From the NCBI GenBank assembly GCA_016647705.1, contig JAENRU010000489.1, forward strand, positions 62,001 through 126,000: a stretch of DNA of 64,000 bases. The letters run 5' to 3'. Origin of the DNA: Eucommia ulmoides (Eukaryota; Streptophyta; Magnoliopsida; Garryales; Eucommiaceae). How positions within the stretch are numbered: the stretch's first letter is position 1; each line of letters begins with the position of its first letter. Position numbers and translations under genes: made by a program. The notes under the pieces are model-generated. The model was given only the letters and a program-made list of their open reading frames with translations, ran no database searches and was not told where the DNA came from. Positions 1-11,721 of this stretch are shown piece after piece.

Positions 1-1598
1 TATTTGCCAAACGAACTGACAAAGCATTAGAGAAAATTTTGTAGCACATATTTCATAGGCTGATTGGCCTAAAGTCTTTAAGAGAAGTCGGTTGAGATTT
101 TTTTCGGAATAAGCACAAGGAGAGTGCTAGAAAAGGATTCAGGGAACTTCTCTCCCATCAAAAAATTATTAGCTGCTTCAAGAATATCCCACTTGACTAT
201 CTCCCAAGATGCTTGAAAAAAACTAGAGGAAAATGAGTCTAATCCCGGCGCCCCATCAACGAGAATAGACCAAAGGGCATTCTTGACCTCTTCTAATTCA
301 AAAGGTTGCATTAACAAAGAATTATCTGCTGAAGTAACCACCAAGGGAATATAAAAAAAAAAAATTGAATTAGAAAACGACACAAGCTCAACACTATAAA
401 GATTAGAAAAATAATCCACTATTGCAGCATAAAAAGCAGTTAGGTTTGCCAAGGAGGAACCATCCTCATGACAAATTTTAGAAAGACACAAATGCAAATT
501 TCTCATCTTAATAGAAGCATGGTAAAACTTGGAATTACAATCACCTTCCGCAAGCTAATGCTCTCTAGATTTTTGTTTCCAAAAAATCTCTTCCTTCAAA
601 AGACAATCATTACTAGCCGTTGTAGTTTGAGCCAATTTATCAGCCACAGAAGAATCCCAATTGGATTGGAGAATATTATCATAGGCCTCAACCTTATTCT
701 TCCAAGTATTTAATTCAACAAAAATATTCCCAAAGACATGAGAATTCCAATTCTTAGGCTAACCTCGTCCCTTTAATGTTCAAACTACATCGAACTAAAG
801 CATTAGGGTGAGAAAATTTCCACTCAGATTTAACCACATCTAGAAAATCCGCATGATGGGTCCACACTCTTTGGAATCGAAAAAAACGAGGGCCGTTATA
901 AACAAACGATGATGAATGGAGGACCAAAGGACAATGATCGGAATTAATCTTTTCCAATTGTTCCACCCGCCCTCAATAGGAATTACATATTTCATGAGAC
1001 ACCAATATTCTATCCAAGCGGGAGTATTGACGAGAAATCCCTTGACGGTTATTGTAGAATGGGAAACTTGATCCCGAAAATGGAGGATCAACAAGCTCGA
1101 CTTGATTGATACACGAATTGAATTCTTGCATGGCAGCCCAAGATGAACATAGCCTACCAATCTTCTCCGCATCATTTCTAACCACATTAAAATTACCACC
1201 CCAAATTACTGGGATTAAGACTAAAGAAGTAACCTGAATAATATCAGACCAAAGAAGATGTCTCTCGATCTGAGAACAGCTAGCATAAACAACAACAATT
1301 AAAAATTCCAACTTTAACTAAGAATCTGAACAAACAATTAACTGTCGATGTAAACAAATAATACGCACCTCCAAATTATTTTTCCACAAAATCCAAATTT
1401 TGCCACCTTCCGATTGGTTGGAAGCGGCATTATGACGCCTTATTGATTTATTAACTCTTCCCATATTAGAATCATCAATCTATGGATCATGACTCCCGCA
1501 AAAAAGATTTTAGAATACTTTACTATTTTTTTAAAACGCGCAAGGGTACTAGGATTACCTATACCCCTACAGTTCCAAAACAAAAAGTTGTCAGACAT
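1..1598 (-). pseudogene. LINE ORF2: APE-type endonuclease and start of reverse transcriptase
   Basis: The ATG is at 1598, giving MSDNFLFWNCRGIGNPSTLA; WNCRGIG is the first motif of plant LINE endonucleases. Later pieces are broken across frames: VIWGGNFNVVRN (the GDFN-type motif, with GDFN changed to GGNFN) and SRLDRILVS near the end of the endonuclease. Between about 506 and 78 comes the pre-RT region, EEVKNALWSILVDGAPGLD, then LLVLIPKK, the entry to the RT fingers. The catalytic YADD-type motif would lie outside the window. Multiple stops and frame changes make it a pseudogene. It starts shortly after ORF1 ends, the usual L1 order. Confidence 0.85.
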
Positions 1599-3002
1599 TA
1601 TTAAATCTTACTTGTTTGCGAGTAACCGTTCCGGAGGCCTTGGAAATAACACCATCGACCTCAAGAGATTTACCTCTGTCTTTTTTCATTCGAACCATTT
1701 GGAATCCCTCCAAATCCAGTTTAGAAATCGTTGTATCTATAGAATAGCCAGTACCGGTATCCTCAAGAGCCAATAAATTATCTTGAGCAGAATGAGAATC
1801 CATCTCCAAAAGAGAATTCAGATTCCTGTCCACCTCAAACGGAATTTGGAGAATGGGAACATCATGGGCATCATGGGAACCATATTTTTCCCCTTGGACA
1901 GGGGAATTATGCACGACAACCTCTAAATTTGTGAACTGAACAATATTATGAAGAACTTCAGAATTGTCTTGTGCAATTTCTCCATCCTCCAAACCTGCAA
2001 CTTGCGGAACAATTATAGGAACAATGGTAGGGACTAGGGGAACATCCTGTAAGCTCACTGGATCTTTCTCCCGGAGAAGAATTGGTTGATCTGAAGGTAA
2101 AAGAGTAGATGAAGAAGGGTCCGTTCTAGACATAACTTGACCATTATGAACTGCTTTATTTCAACGTTTCCTAGAAGAACGAGAAACCACAACTTGATTA
2201 TTAAGAGCAAGATTCTCTTGTAAAATCTCCTTGTGAATAATTGGGTTTTTCTGACAACAATTCTCAATCGAATGACCTAGAATATTACAGTGCGAGCAAA
2301 AAGAAGGAAGTCGTTCATAAATCACATCTTGAATGAAGCCATCTTGTTTGTCTATCCATACATTGGAAGGCAATGATTTTGAAGGATCTATTCAACACAA
2401 ACTCTAGTTGCGCTAAGTCGAGTAAGAGTCATCGTAGTTGAACAAATAGAAAGAACGCTGCCAATCTTCGAGGCAATCGATCAAAGAATACCTGGGACAA
2501 AATAATGAACTAGAAGCCTAGGGAATTGAATCCAAACAAGAAGGATGGACGCATCTTCCTTTGTGTTGAATGTTTTGTTCCACCGACAAATTTTATAGTA
2601 ATAGCCCTTAATAACATTAACTTTGCGGGATAATACCTTAAACAAGTCCTTTTCATCCATGAAACGGATTAATAATGTCCAAGAATCAATAGGCCTCATA
2701 GTATATAGACCCATCAAACTCCATTGAGCTCGAATACAAGATTGGATGTCTTCTAGAGATGGCCGACCAACGTTAAACTTGAGAATCATCGCTTGATCGA
2801 AAAGGGCCTCCACCTGAGATTGTGTGGACGGTGAAAAAGAGATTGCAGGGATCCCATCTTTGGAATAAGAACGCGATTCAATATCTATAGAAGGAAAAGA
2901 AACTGAAGCTGAAAGCGTAGCAGCGTACGATTGAATAAAACCTTTATTCTTATGAGAAGAATCAGGATCAGACATAGCCTGATCAATGGGATTAACAGCC
3001 AT
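1591..3002 (-). pseudogene. LINE ORF1 (gag-like, DUF4283 plus CCHC knuckle), frameshifted
   Basis: The likely ATG is at 3002 (protein starts MAVNPIDQAMSD). The first segment, to about 2481, has the plant LINE ORF1 pattern near WSLMGLYTMRPIDSWTLLIRF, known as DUF4283. After a frame change, the segment at 2373-2161 carries a zinc knuckle, CSHCNILGHSIENC, with CX2CX4HX4C spacing. A third segment, 2133-1591, is the acidic, low-complexity C-terminus ending in RKQVRFNNV. Such proteins bind the element's RNA to form the retrotransposition particle. At least two frame changes break the gene. The role is inferred from family knowledge; the motifs are directly visible. Confidence 0.8.
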
Positions 3003-3545
3003 TGTCAAGCCTACGTTTGCATGACAGAGAATCTTCGCAAGCAGAAAACCAAAACGCCAGAAAAAGAAGAACTTATCGAAGAAAACCACTGGCAAGAAAC
3101 CGCAAGAAATCACCGAAGAAAATCACAGGCAAGAAATCACTGTCAAGAAACCACCGACAAGAAATTTCAAGAAAACCACTGGCAGAAAACAAAATCGTCG
3201 GAGAAAAACCGAAAACGAACCAAAGCTCGACCAATGGAACCAGAGAAAAACGCCACCAAAGGAACCGGAGAACGACCGGCCAGAGAATAGCCAGAAAATA
3301 GAAAACGCACCAAAACGCCACCAATGGAACTGGAGCTTCTCTCTCTTCTCATGTGAGCGCCAATAACTTCCGAATCTGAACGACCGACCAATGGAAAAAC
3401 GTCACCAAAGGAAAGAGAACGACCGGCACTTCTCTCTCTTCTCACCAACGACACCTGAACGAAAATAAAAAAACCACCGGCGATCAGAGATACGGAAAAC
3501 AGAAAACGCACCAAAACCAGAGCTTCTCTCTCTTCCTCTACAATT

Positions 3546-4060
3546 TTTCGTCTTCAAAAATGTATAAAGATTCAAGTCATCATTGGTTGCTTGTGACATC
3601 TTTAAATGGATCTTAAAATGGTCAAAATATTTGAATATATTACATGATTCAATGATTTTGAAACAAATGTAACATTTTTTAAAGTAATAGGATACATTTT
3701 AAAAAATAAGGGGCAAAATGTAATTTCGTCTATATTTTGAAGTACAAAGTGTAATTAAACTTTCGCGTGAGTTGGAAAAATTTGGAGGAGAGATATGCTT
3801 GGATGTTGTCTTGAAAACAAAAATAATGACACCATTGTATGAGCACCGAATACTTCAGTTCAAAAACTTGTACCCTTGGAAGTTGAAAATTAATACAAAG
3901 AACTTTTTCACTCTTTACGATAATAAAATTTTAGGTGTTTGGTGTTCCATGGTTGTTTGAACGGTGCACCTTCCTCGTTTTCCAATTCATAAGTGCTTGG
4001 GCTTGCTACTCGGCGTTCTTTACAAAATAATTATAATTTTTAAAAAAAAAAATAATGAAA

Positions 4061-4097
<37 letters not shown>

Positions 4098-4539
4098 TAT
4101 TTACAAATAACAGATAAAACGGATTTTCGAAATCCATCTATTGAAAAAAGGATTATCCGTTTCTTAAAAAAATATTGAAATGAAGATTCAAATTAAATCC
4201 ATTTATACGCTTGATCTTTTTTTTTTCGATTTTTTTGCATGGATAAAACGGATTTCTAAAATCAATTTTTTCCATGCAAACCCTATCCTCACTCTCCCTT
4301 TCTCCTTCATTCTCTCATTTTCTCCTAAAATCGCCGCCCCTGTTGTCCCTTCTTCTCTTCTCATCCTCTCTTACTTCTCTCTTATGTCCTTTGCTTTGCC
4401 ATCCAAACCGTCCAGAAGCCATTGCCTCTACATTCTAGTTGTCCATTGGCCGTCGCCACCGCTGCTTTTCAGGTGAGCCATTTTTGTTCACGCCGCTCCA
4501 TTTTTGTTCAAGTAGATTAATTTTTCTTTTCAATGGAAA

Positions 4540-4577
<38 letters not shown>

Positions 4578-5780
4578 TTTGCTAATTATTAATTGTTTAG
4601 ATTTGTGTTTGTGCTTGTGTTTAGGGTATAGGGTTTGTGCTAATTAATTAGATTTTTTTTTAAACAACTCTAGGGTTTATGTAGATTTAGGGATAGATTG
4701 TATTTTCGTAGATCTCATATTTTTAATTAGTTATAATAAAATGTTTTTGTGTAATATTTAATTAGGCGACGTTTTATCAAATTTTTGGTGTTCTTTTGAC
4801 TTTTAAGAAGAAAAAAATGATTTTGTTGTAGATCTCATAAATTTGTGGTTGATGTGATTTTTCTTTTATTGATTAAAAAAAAAAAAAAAAACATAGTTGA
4901 TTTTGACGTGGTCATGCATTAGCTCAATCCCTTTGAATAGCACTTGAAAAATGTTAATTTTTGTGTGGTTGTGGATTAGATCAATCCATTTCATAAATTT
5001 AAGTTTTTTTTTTGAACTATTTTTCTTGTTGAATTCAACTTTTTGACTTTTTTTATAAAAAAATTCTTGAGTTTGTACTTCTACCTAGATAAGTTTATTG
5101 ATAAATTTTTATTTTATTTTATTTTTGAAAACTAATTCAAAATATTGATGTATATGTGGTTACGGATTGGCTCAATCCATTTCATAAATTCGAGGGCAAA
5201 TTACAATTTTGGTCCTCATATTTGTTTGCATTTTTCAATTTGGTCCTCCATTTTTTTTTTTTTGTCAAAGTGACCCTTGCTTTTACTCGCAACTTTTTAT
5301 GTGGCCCTTCCGTAAAAAATAAGAGTTAACTTTGATGGATTTTCGCATGCGACTTGCAAATGCTTTATTTTAAGGGTAAAAACGTAATTTTACCGTTATG
5401 CAACTAGGTTAAACTACAGTGGTGCAAAGTGTAAATTAGGTCAAACTACAGGGGTGCAAAGTGTAACTAACCCAAAAAATCTCATTAGTTTAAGAATGTG
5501 GCTACGGCCAAGCATTGAGATACGGGAGGTTTGTGGTTGCCCCTCTCTGTCCACCCAACCGTCACTGGTGATTTTAAGTTAATGCCGTTTAGAAAAGCAA
5601 CAACCCTTATTTTTTCATACATACACACACCAAACGATATATAGTTGTCATGGATGACTGTAAATGCCTCTTTCTCTCTCTCTCTCTAACCAAACTAGCC
5701 CTTATTCCTAAGTTGTTTAGATTTTTAGTGCTAAAAAGTTGTCAAATTAAGCAAATGGATCCCTTTTTATTTTTTTTTAC
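3546..5780 (-). repeat. Inverted copy of the GLP intergenic spacer
   Basis: Read in reverse complement, this stretch follows 31.15-31.30, 37.11-37.95 and 41.93-44.99 kb almost base for base where checked, without the CACTA and LINE insertions found there. Landmarks are the phrase around 3770-3840 (inverse near 44.70-44.76 kb), the repeated AAACGGATTT boxes near 4110-4260 (inverse near 44.28-44.45 kb) and the GAGAGA-rich stretch at 5670-5690. A (TA)n(CA)n run lies at about 4066-4097 and an (ATT)n run at 4540-4575. No credible gene is seen. The 98-codon frame at 4180-4476 looks like a chance frame. Confidence 0.8.
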
Positions 5781-6175
5781 GAAAATGGGTCTAACCGGCT
5801 GTAGGACGGCCAGTTTCTAATTATTATTTTTCATGGTGAAACCGGCCTTGGCAAGGCCGGTTTCACCAAATAGGGGCTGCAACGCTGGCAGCCCCCCCCC
5901 CCCCCCCCCCCCCCCCAATCCCCATGCCCCCTCACCCCCATCACCCCATGCCCCATGCCCCAAGCCCCTTTTTTATTTATTCATTTATATATATATATAT
6001 ATATAAAAAAAAAAAATTTAAAATTTGTGATTATTTTATTATATATGTATATTTAAATTATGATAATTTGAAAATTTATTTGATATTTCAAAATTAAAAA
6101 TTAAATATAAATTATAATTATTTGGTAAATGTAATTAATTTTAAAAAATATTAACAAAACATTAAAAATGATATT
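5781..6175. repeat. GC-rich hairpin cluster and poly(C) tract
   Basis: A perfect inverted repeat lies at 5835-5850 and 5852-5867 (GGTGAAACCGGCCTTG, one G, then its complement). Next to it, around 5873-5896, is GGGGCTGC...GGCAGCCCC. A run of 26 C residues follows at 5892-5917, then CCCCATG-type low complexity and a short (TA)n. The same GGCAGCCCC palindrome occurs near 51.51 kb. No gene is seen. The long C run may be misassembled or length-variable. Confidence 0.7.
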
Positions 6176-6980
6176 CGTAATTTTCCATAAAAACGCAATT
6201 TCTTTATGAAACCTAAGTTTTAATGGACGAAAGTGCCCACAAAAATATAAAAAATAGAAACTAAAATTAAACAAAGGGATGAAAATGTAATTAATACTTT
6301 TTAATTGAACTCAAGGTTTCAATGATGAAAATGTAAAAAAAAAAAAAATTAACTAAAGGGGAGAAAATATAATTAATATTTTTTAGTAGAAACCCAAAAT
6401 TTCAGGTATGAAAGTGCCAAAAAAAAAATTAAAATTAAATATAGGGGCTATAATTAACACTTTTTAGTTGAAACCCAAAATTTCAAAGATGAAAGTGAAA
6501 AAAATAAAAAAATAAAAAAAATAAAAGAAAGAAAAAATGAAAACTAAAATCGAAAAAAGGGACGAAAATGTAATTAATACTTTTTAATTGAATCCCAAGG
6601 TTTGTATTATGAAAGTGCCAAAAAAATTAAAATTAAATATAGGGACGAAAATATAATTAACACTTTTTAGTTAAAACCCAAAATTTCAACGATGAAAGTG
6701 CAAAAAAAAAAAAAAAGAAAAAAAAATGAAAACTAAAATAAAAAAAGGGGGCGAAAATGTAATTAATACTTTTTAATTGAATCCCAAGATTTGTATTATG
6801 AAAGTGCCAAAAAAAATTAAAATTAAATTTAGGGGTGAAAATATAATTAACATTTTTTAGTTGAAACCCAAAATTTCAAATATGAAAGTGCAAACAAATA
6901 AAAATAAAATAATATTAAGAAAAAGGGAGAAAATGTAATTAACACTTTTTAATTGAATCCCAAGATTTGTATTAAATATA
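6176..6980. repeat. Tandem array of about eight 80-117-bp units
   Basis: The phrase AAAATGTAATTAATACTTTT and its variants recur near 6276, 6361, 6447, 6564, 6645, 6741, 6836 and 6928. Two forms tend to alternate: one followed by TTGAATCCCAAGGTTTG, the other by TTGAAACCCAAAATTTC. The larger period is therefore about 180 bp. Poly(A) runs inside units vary in length. No coding signal is seen. Confidence 0.8.
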
Positions 6981-7019
6981 ATTTTTTTTTTTAAAAATTA
7001 TATAACAAACGACGATAGT

Positions 7020-10000
7020 CAACGAACGGACCCCCTCAAATGAATGGCGACAGGAATGAATCCAATTTTTTTGTACATAAACTGTGTTCCTAAGAGTACG
7101 TAATAAAACTTAAAAATATCACAACGGACTAGCGAATATTTTTTAAATAATCGTCAAAGTTGGTCGGATGAATAGGTTTTGTAGTGTTTTTTTAGCAACT
7201 TTAAATTAAAAAAAGATGGTCTATCCGTGCAACAAATGAACTCAATTTTTTTGTACATAAAATATGTTACTAAGAATACATAATAAAACTTAAAAATATC
7301 AAAACGGACTAGTGAACTAATTTTAAATAATCATCAAAGTTGGTCGGATGAGCCAGTTCAACAGTTTTCTTTGGCAATTTTGAGTTAAGAAAATATGGTC
7401 TATCCGTAACCTAAATGAACCCCATTTTTTTGTACATAAATTGTATTACTAAGACTACATAATAAAACTTAAAAAATTCAAAATGGACTATCGATTATGT
7501 TTTAAATAATAATCAAAGTTGGTTGGATGAGTTGGTTCTGTAGTATTTTTTCGCAATTTTGAGTTAAAAAAAGATGGTCTATCCGTACCCGAAATGAACT
7601 CAATTTTTTTGTACATAAAATGTGTTACTAATAATACGTAATAAAATTTAAAAATGTTAAAACGGACTAGTGAGCTAATTTTAAATAATCGTCAAATTTG
7701 GTCGGATGTGCTAGTTCAGCAGTTTTTTTTTGACAACTTTGAGTTAAGAAAAGATGGTATATCCGTAATCGAAATAAACCCAATTTTTTTTTTACATAAA
7801 TTGTGTTACTAAGAATACATAATAAAACTTAAAAAAGTCAAAATGTACTATCGAATATGTTTTAAATAATCGTCAAAGTTGGTCGGATGAGTTGGTTCTG
7901 CAGTATTTTTTGGTAACTTTGAGTTAAAAAAAAAAAAAGATGGTCTATTTGTACCCGAAATGAACCCAATTTTTTTTTCACATAATCTGGGTCCTAAGAC
8001 TACATAATAAAACTTAAAAATATCAAAAAAGACTAGTGAACTAATTTTAAATAATCGTCAAAGTTGGTCGAATGAGTTGGTTATGCAGATTTTTTTTGCA
8101 ACTTTCAGTTAACAAAAGATGGTCTATCGTTAACCGAAATGAACCCAATAATTTTTTTACATAATCTGGGTTCTTAAGACTACGTAATAAAATTTAAAAA
8201 TGTCAGAACGGACTAGTGAATAATTTTTAAATAATCGTCAAAGTTGGTTGAATGAGTTGGTTCAGTAGTTTTTTTGGCAACTTTGAGTCAAGAAAAGATG
8301 ATCTATCCGTAATCGAAATGAACCCAATTTTTTTGTACATAAATTGTGTTACTAAAACTACATACTAAAACTTAAAAAAGTCAAAACGGACTATCAAATA
8401 TGTTTTAAATAATCATCAAAGTTGGTCGGATGAGTTGGTTCTGAAGTATTTTTTGGCAACTTTGAGTTAAGAAACGATGGTCTATCCTTAACTGAAATGA
8501 ATCCAATTTTTTTGTATATAATTTGGGTTCCTACAAATATGTAATAAAACTTAAAAATGTCAAAATGAACTGATGAATTAATTTTAAATAATCGTCAAAT
8601 TTGGTCGGATGAGTTGATTCAGCAATTTTTTTTGCAACTTTGAGTTAACAAAATATGGTCTATCCGTAATCGAAATGAACCCAATTTTTTAGTACATAAA
8701 TTGTATTACTAAGACTACATACTAAAACTTAAAAAAGTCAAAACGGATAAGTGAATAACTTTTAAATAGTCGTCAAAATTGGTCGGATGAGTTGGTTCTG
8801 CAGTTTTTTTTGCAACTTTGAGTTAAGAAAATATGGTCTATCCGTAACCGAAATAAACCCAATTTTTTTTTACATAAATTGTGTTACTAAGACGACATAC
8901 TAAAACCTAAAAAAGTCAAAACGGACCATCGAATATGTTTTAAATAATCATCAAAATTGGTCGGATGAGTTGGTTCTGTAGTATTTTTTGGCAAATTTGA
9001 GTTAAAAAAAGATGGTCTATCCCTACCTGAAATGAACCCAATTTTTTTATACATAATATAGGTTCCTAAGACTACGTAATAAAACTTAAAAATGTCAAAA
9101 CGGACTAGTGAACTAATTTTAAATAATTGTCAAAATTGGTCGAATGAGTTGATTCTGCAGTTTTTTTTGCAACTTTGAGTTAACGAAATATGGTCTATCC
9201 TTAAGCGAAATAAACCCAATCTTTTTTGTACATAATCTGGATTCTTAAGACTACTTAATAAAATTTAAAAATGTTAGAACGGATTAGTGAATAATTTTTA
9301 AATGATCGTCAAAATTGGACGGATGAGTTGGTTCAACATATTTTTTGGCAACATTGAGTTAAGAAAAGATAGTCTATCCATAACCGAATTGAACCCAATT
9401 TTTTTGTACATAAATTGTGTTACTAAGACTACATAATAAAACTTAAAAAAGTCAAAACGGACTATCGAATATGTTTTAAATAATCGTCAAAATTGGTCGG
9501 ATGAGTTGGTTCTGCAGTATTTTTTTGCAACTTTGAGTTAAGAAAAGATGGTCTATCCTTAACCGAAATGAACCCAATGTTTTTGTACATAATCTACGTT
9601 CCAACGAGTACGTAATAAAACTTAAAAATGTCAGAAGGGAGTGGTGAATTAATTTTAAATAATCGTCAAATTTGGTTGGATGAGTTGGTTCTGCAGTGTT
9701 TTTTGCAACTTTGAGTTAACAAAAGATGGTCTATCCGTAATCGAAATGAACCCCTTTTTTTGTACATAAACTGTATTACTAAGACTGCATACTAAAACTT
9801 AAAAAACTCAAAACGGATTAGTGAATAACTTTTAAATTGTCGTCAAAATTGGTCGGATGAGTTGGTTCTGCAGTTTTTTTTTTTTTTTTTTTACAACTTT
9901 GAGTTAACAAAAGATGGTGTATCTGTAACCGAAATAAATCTAATTTTTTTGTACATAATCTAGGTTCTGAAGACTACGTAATAAAACTTAAAAATGTCAG

Positions 10001-10239
10001 AACGGACTACTGAATAAATTTTAAATAATCGTTAAAGTTGGTCGGTTGAGTTGTTTCGACGACGATATAGTTTTTTTTTACAACTTTGACTTATCAAAAG
10101 ATGACTTATCCACAACAAAATGTATTCATTTTTGTTGTGCATAAAATGCATTCATAACACTACGTAATAAAACTTAGAACCTTAAAAATGGACTAGTGAA
10201 TAATTTTAAAGTAATTGTCAAACTTGGTCGGATGAGTTG
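7020..10239. repeat. 179-bp satellite array with higher-order repeat structure
   Basis: Eighteen monomers can be phased on the GGACTAG box: 7126, 7306, 7485, 7664, 7845, 8030, 8210, 8388, 8567, 8745, 8923, 9102, 9281, 9459, 9638, 9815, 10004 and 10190. Most spacings are 177-181 bp, with a few longer ones due to T-run growth. Monomer variants recur in order: those at 8030-8923 are matched one for one by those from 9102 on, about 1,071 bp later. For example, TTCTTAAGAC occurs only in the monomers at 8210 and 9281. The spacing is close to a nucleosome repeat. No ORF of note occurs. Confidence 0.92.
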
Positions 10240-10668
10240 CAAGTTACTCATACACACAACCACAACTTGCACATTAGATAGCTTGAACGAAATTGTAGTC
10301 CTCCTCATTTGATTCATACGATATGAATTTTGAAGCCCCAGACTAACCTTTAGAGGCTTGCGTATATACACAAGCTCACCATGCCCTACAGCATTAATTG
10401 CTAAATTAACAAATTCAAGAATAGCAAAATGCAAAAATGCATGGGGTTCGACCTTTTCATAATCATCCATTTTTTGAATATTGCCAATGTCAATCTCAAA
10501 TGGATATGATTCAGTAGGAGTTGAAGATGTCTTTAGTCTACATCTCAAAACTGCCCCAACATTTTCTTCAAAATACTCCAAAAGCATTTTTGCAATGGTG
10601 TATTTGTCAAACCCACCAACGCTAACTTGCATTAGCACCATCAGCTTTTCACTTCGTCCTGAACCCAT
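10240..10668 (-). pseudogene. RDR6: RDR6 N-terminal fragment
   Basis: Minus-strand translation from the ATG at 10668 gives MGSGRSEKLMVLMQVSVGGF and continues with RCRLKTSSTP, EKVEPHAFLHFA and KVSLGLQNSYRMNQMRRTT. This matches, from memory, the extreme N-terminus of plant RNA-dependent RNA polymerase 6, the enzyme that copies RNA into dsRNA for trans-acting siRNA and transgene silencing. Only about 140 of roughly 1,200 residues are present, and the catalytic domain is absent. The frame is open from 10734 to 10174 but its last 20 or so codons are satellite sequence, so homology ends at the satellite junction near 10240. The fragment includes the start codon and some upstream DNA, so it was copied at DNA level. 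Satellite monomers flank it on both sides. Confidence 0.85.
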
Positions 10669-11589
10669 TCTTTTCTCGTACAAAAAAAAAATCTCGATAA
10701 CATGCCAAAGTTCAAAATTTGAAAGAAAAATCATATAACACCATTACTGTTATTTTCTTAATTAGCATAAAAAGTGTTTTGCTTTTTTAAACTTGAAGAG
10801 TTACCCAATTTTTACACCTAATCGCATGCAATGTTTGGTTTCCAAAGTAAGATTAACCCAATTATAATTGTTTTTAATATTTTACAAATAAGATTATATA
10901 CAATTCGTATGAGTTGTTTCGATGAAGATGATATTTTTTTTTGTTTACTTAAATTTTGAGTAAATAAAATGTAGAATATTTGAAACGGAATCCATTTTCT
11001 TTTGGAACCACTAGGTAATAAAAATTAAAACACTAAAAACAGATTAGTGAATAACAATAATTAATTTATATTACAACCCCATAACAATACAAAATTAATT
11101 TATCAAAAATATTAATTATTCAACCCTAGTTTGATGACAACTTTGAGTTAATTAACGGTGGTATATCAGTATTTTAAATAAGGTCAAATTTTAATTTATT
11201 TTTGCATAAATTAAGTTGAAAACACTTCATAAATTGGTGAAATGAGTTGTTTTCTTCTTCTTCCCTATCGAACCACATAATTTCTAGGTTATCTATTCAC
11301 TAAATTAGCCACTGAAATCAAAAAAAAAAATTAAGCATTATCAAACGAATCATAGATAATAAGCTAGCATTACCGCTGATGCGTTCTTCACTGTCAGGTA
11401 TTGAGATCTAAGAACTCTTCGTTCGTTGACGCTATCAATGAAGAGTTCATTTTTTGTAGAGTTTCCGGTCCTTGCCGCACTTCAACGTTTTAAGAAATCA
11501 TAAATTAGTTAACAAAATAAGATATTATCACTGACTTTTCAGATAAAAAGTTGTACACAGTTGTGAAAGAAGAATATTGTCACTAAACT
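10669..11589. other. RDR6 upstream remnant and diverged satellite monomers
   Basis: 10669-10908 may be sequence that lay upstream of the captured RDR6 start. From about 10905 to 11260 the satellite resumes in the same orientation in diverged form (GAGTTGTTTCGATGAAG; ACAGATTAGTGAATAAC; CAACTTTGAGTTAA). At 11411-11449 a 9-bp inverted repeat (GAACTCTTC / GAAGAGTTC) could form a hairpin. Nothing else is recognised. Confidence 0.5.
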
Positions 11590-11685
11590 TTTTTACTGAA
11601 CCGGCATGCTTTTAAACTTATTTACCCAACGCAAGCTACCGGTGTTTGGAGCACCAGTTCTTAAACCTGGTGTTTCGAACACTGG

Positions 11686-11721
<36 letters not shown>

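Larger units (their letters stand above)
1..3545 (-). mobile_element. LINE (L1-type non-LTR retrotransposon), 5' portion, degenerate
   Basis: Read on the minus strand, a leader rich in GAGAGAGAAG and GGTCGTTCTC phrases (about 3545-3003) is followed by a gag-like ORF1 and then an endonuclease/reverse transcriptase ORF2 that leaves the window at base 1. Beyond about 3560 the sequence matches the inverse of 44.9-45.0 kb, so the LINE 5' end lies near 3545. The 3' end and poly(A) are outside the window, so target-site duplications cannot be checked. Several frameshifts show it is inactive. Confidence 0.85.

Noticed and set aside
4180-4476. 98-codon frame in the inverted spacer
   Set aside because: The inverse copy near 44.0-44.3 kb does not keep the same frame, and composition is low-complexity.
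7020-10239. A centromere
   Set aside because: The monomer length and higher-order pattern fit, but 18 units next to genes is far too small to claim centromere function from sequence alone.
10481-10738. 85-codon plus-strand frame
   Set aside because: Antisense shadow of the RDR6 fragment, which has the protein-like translation.
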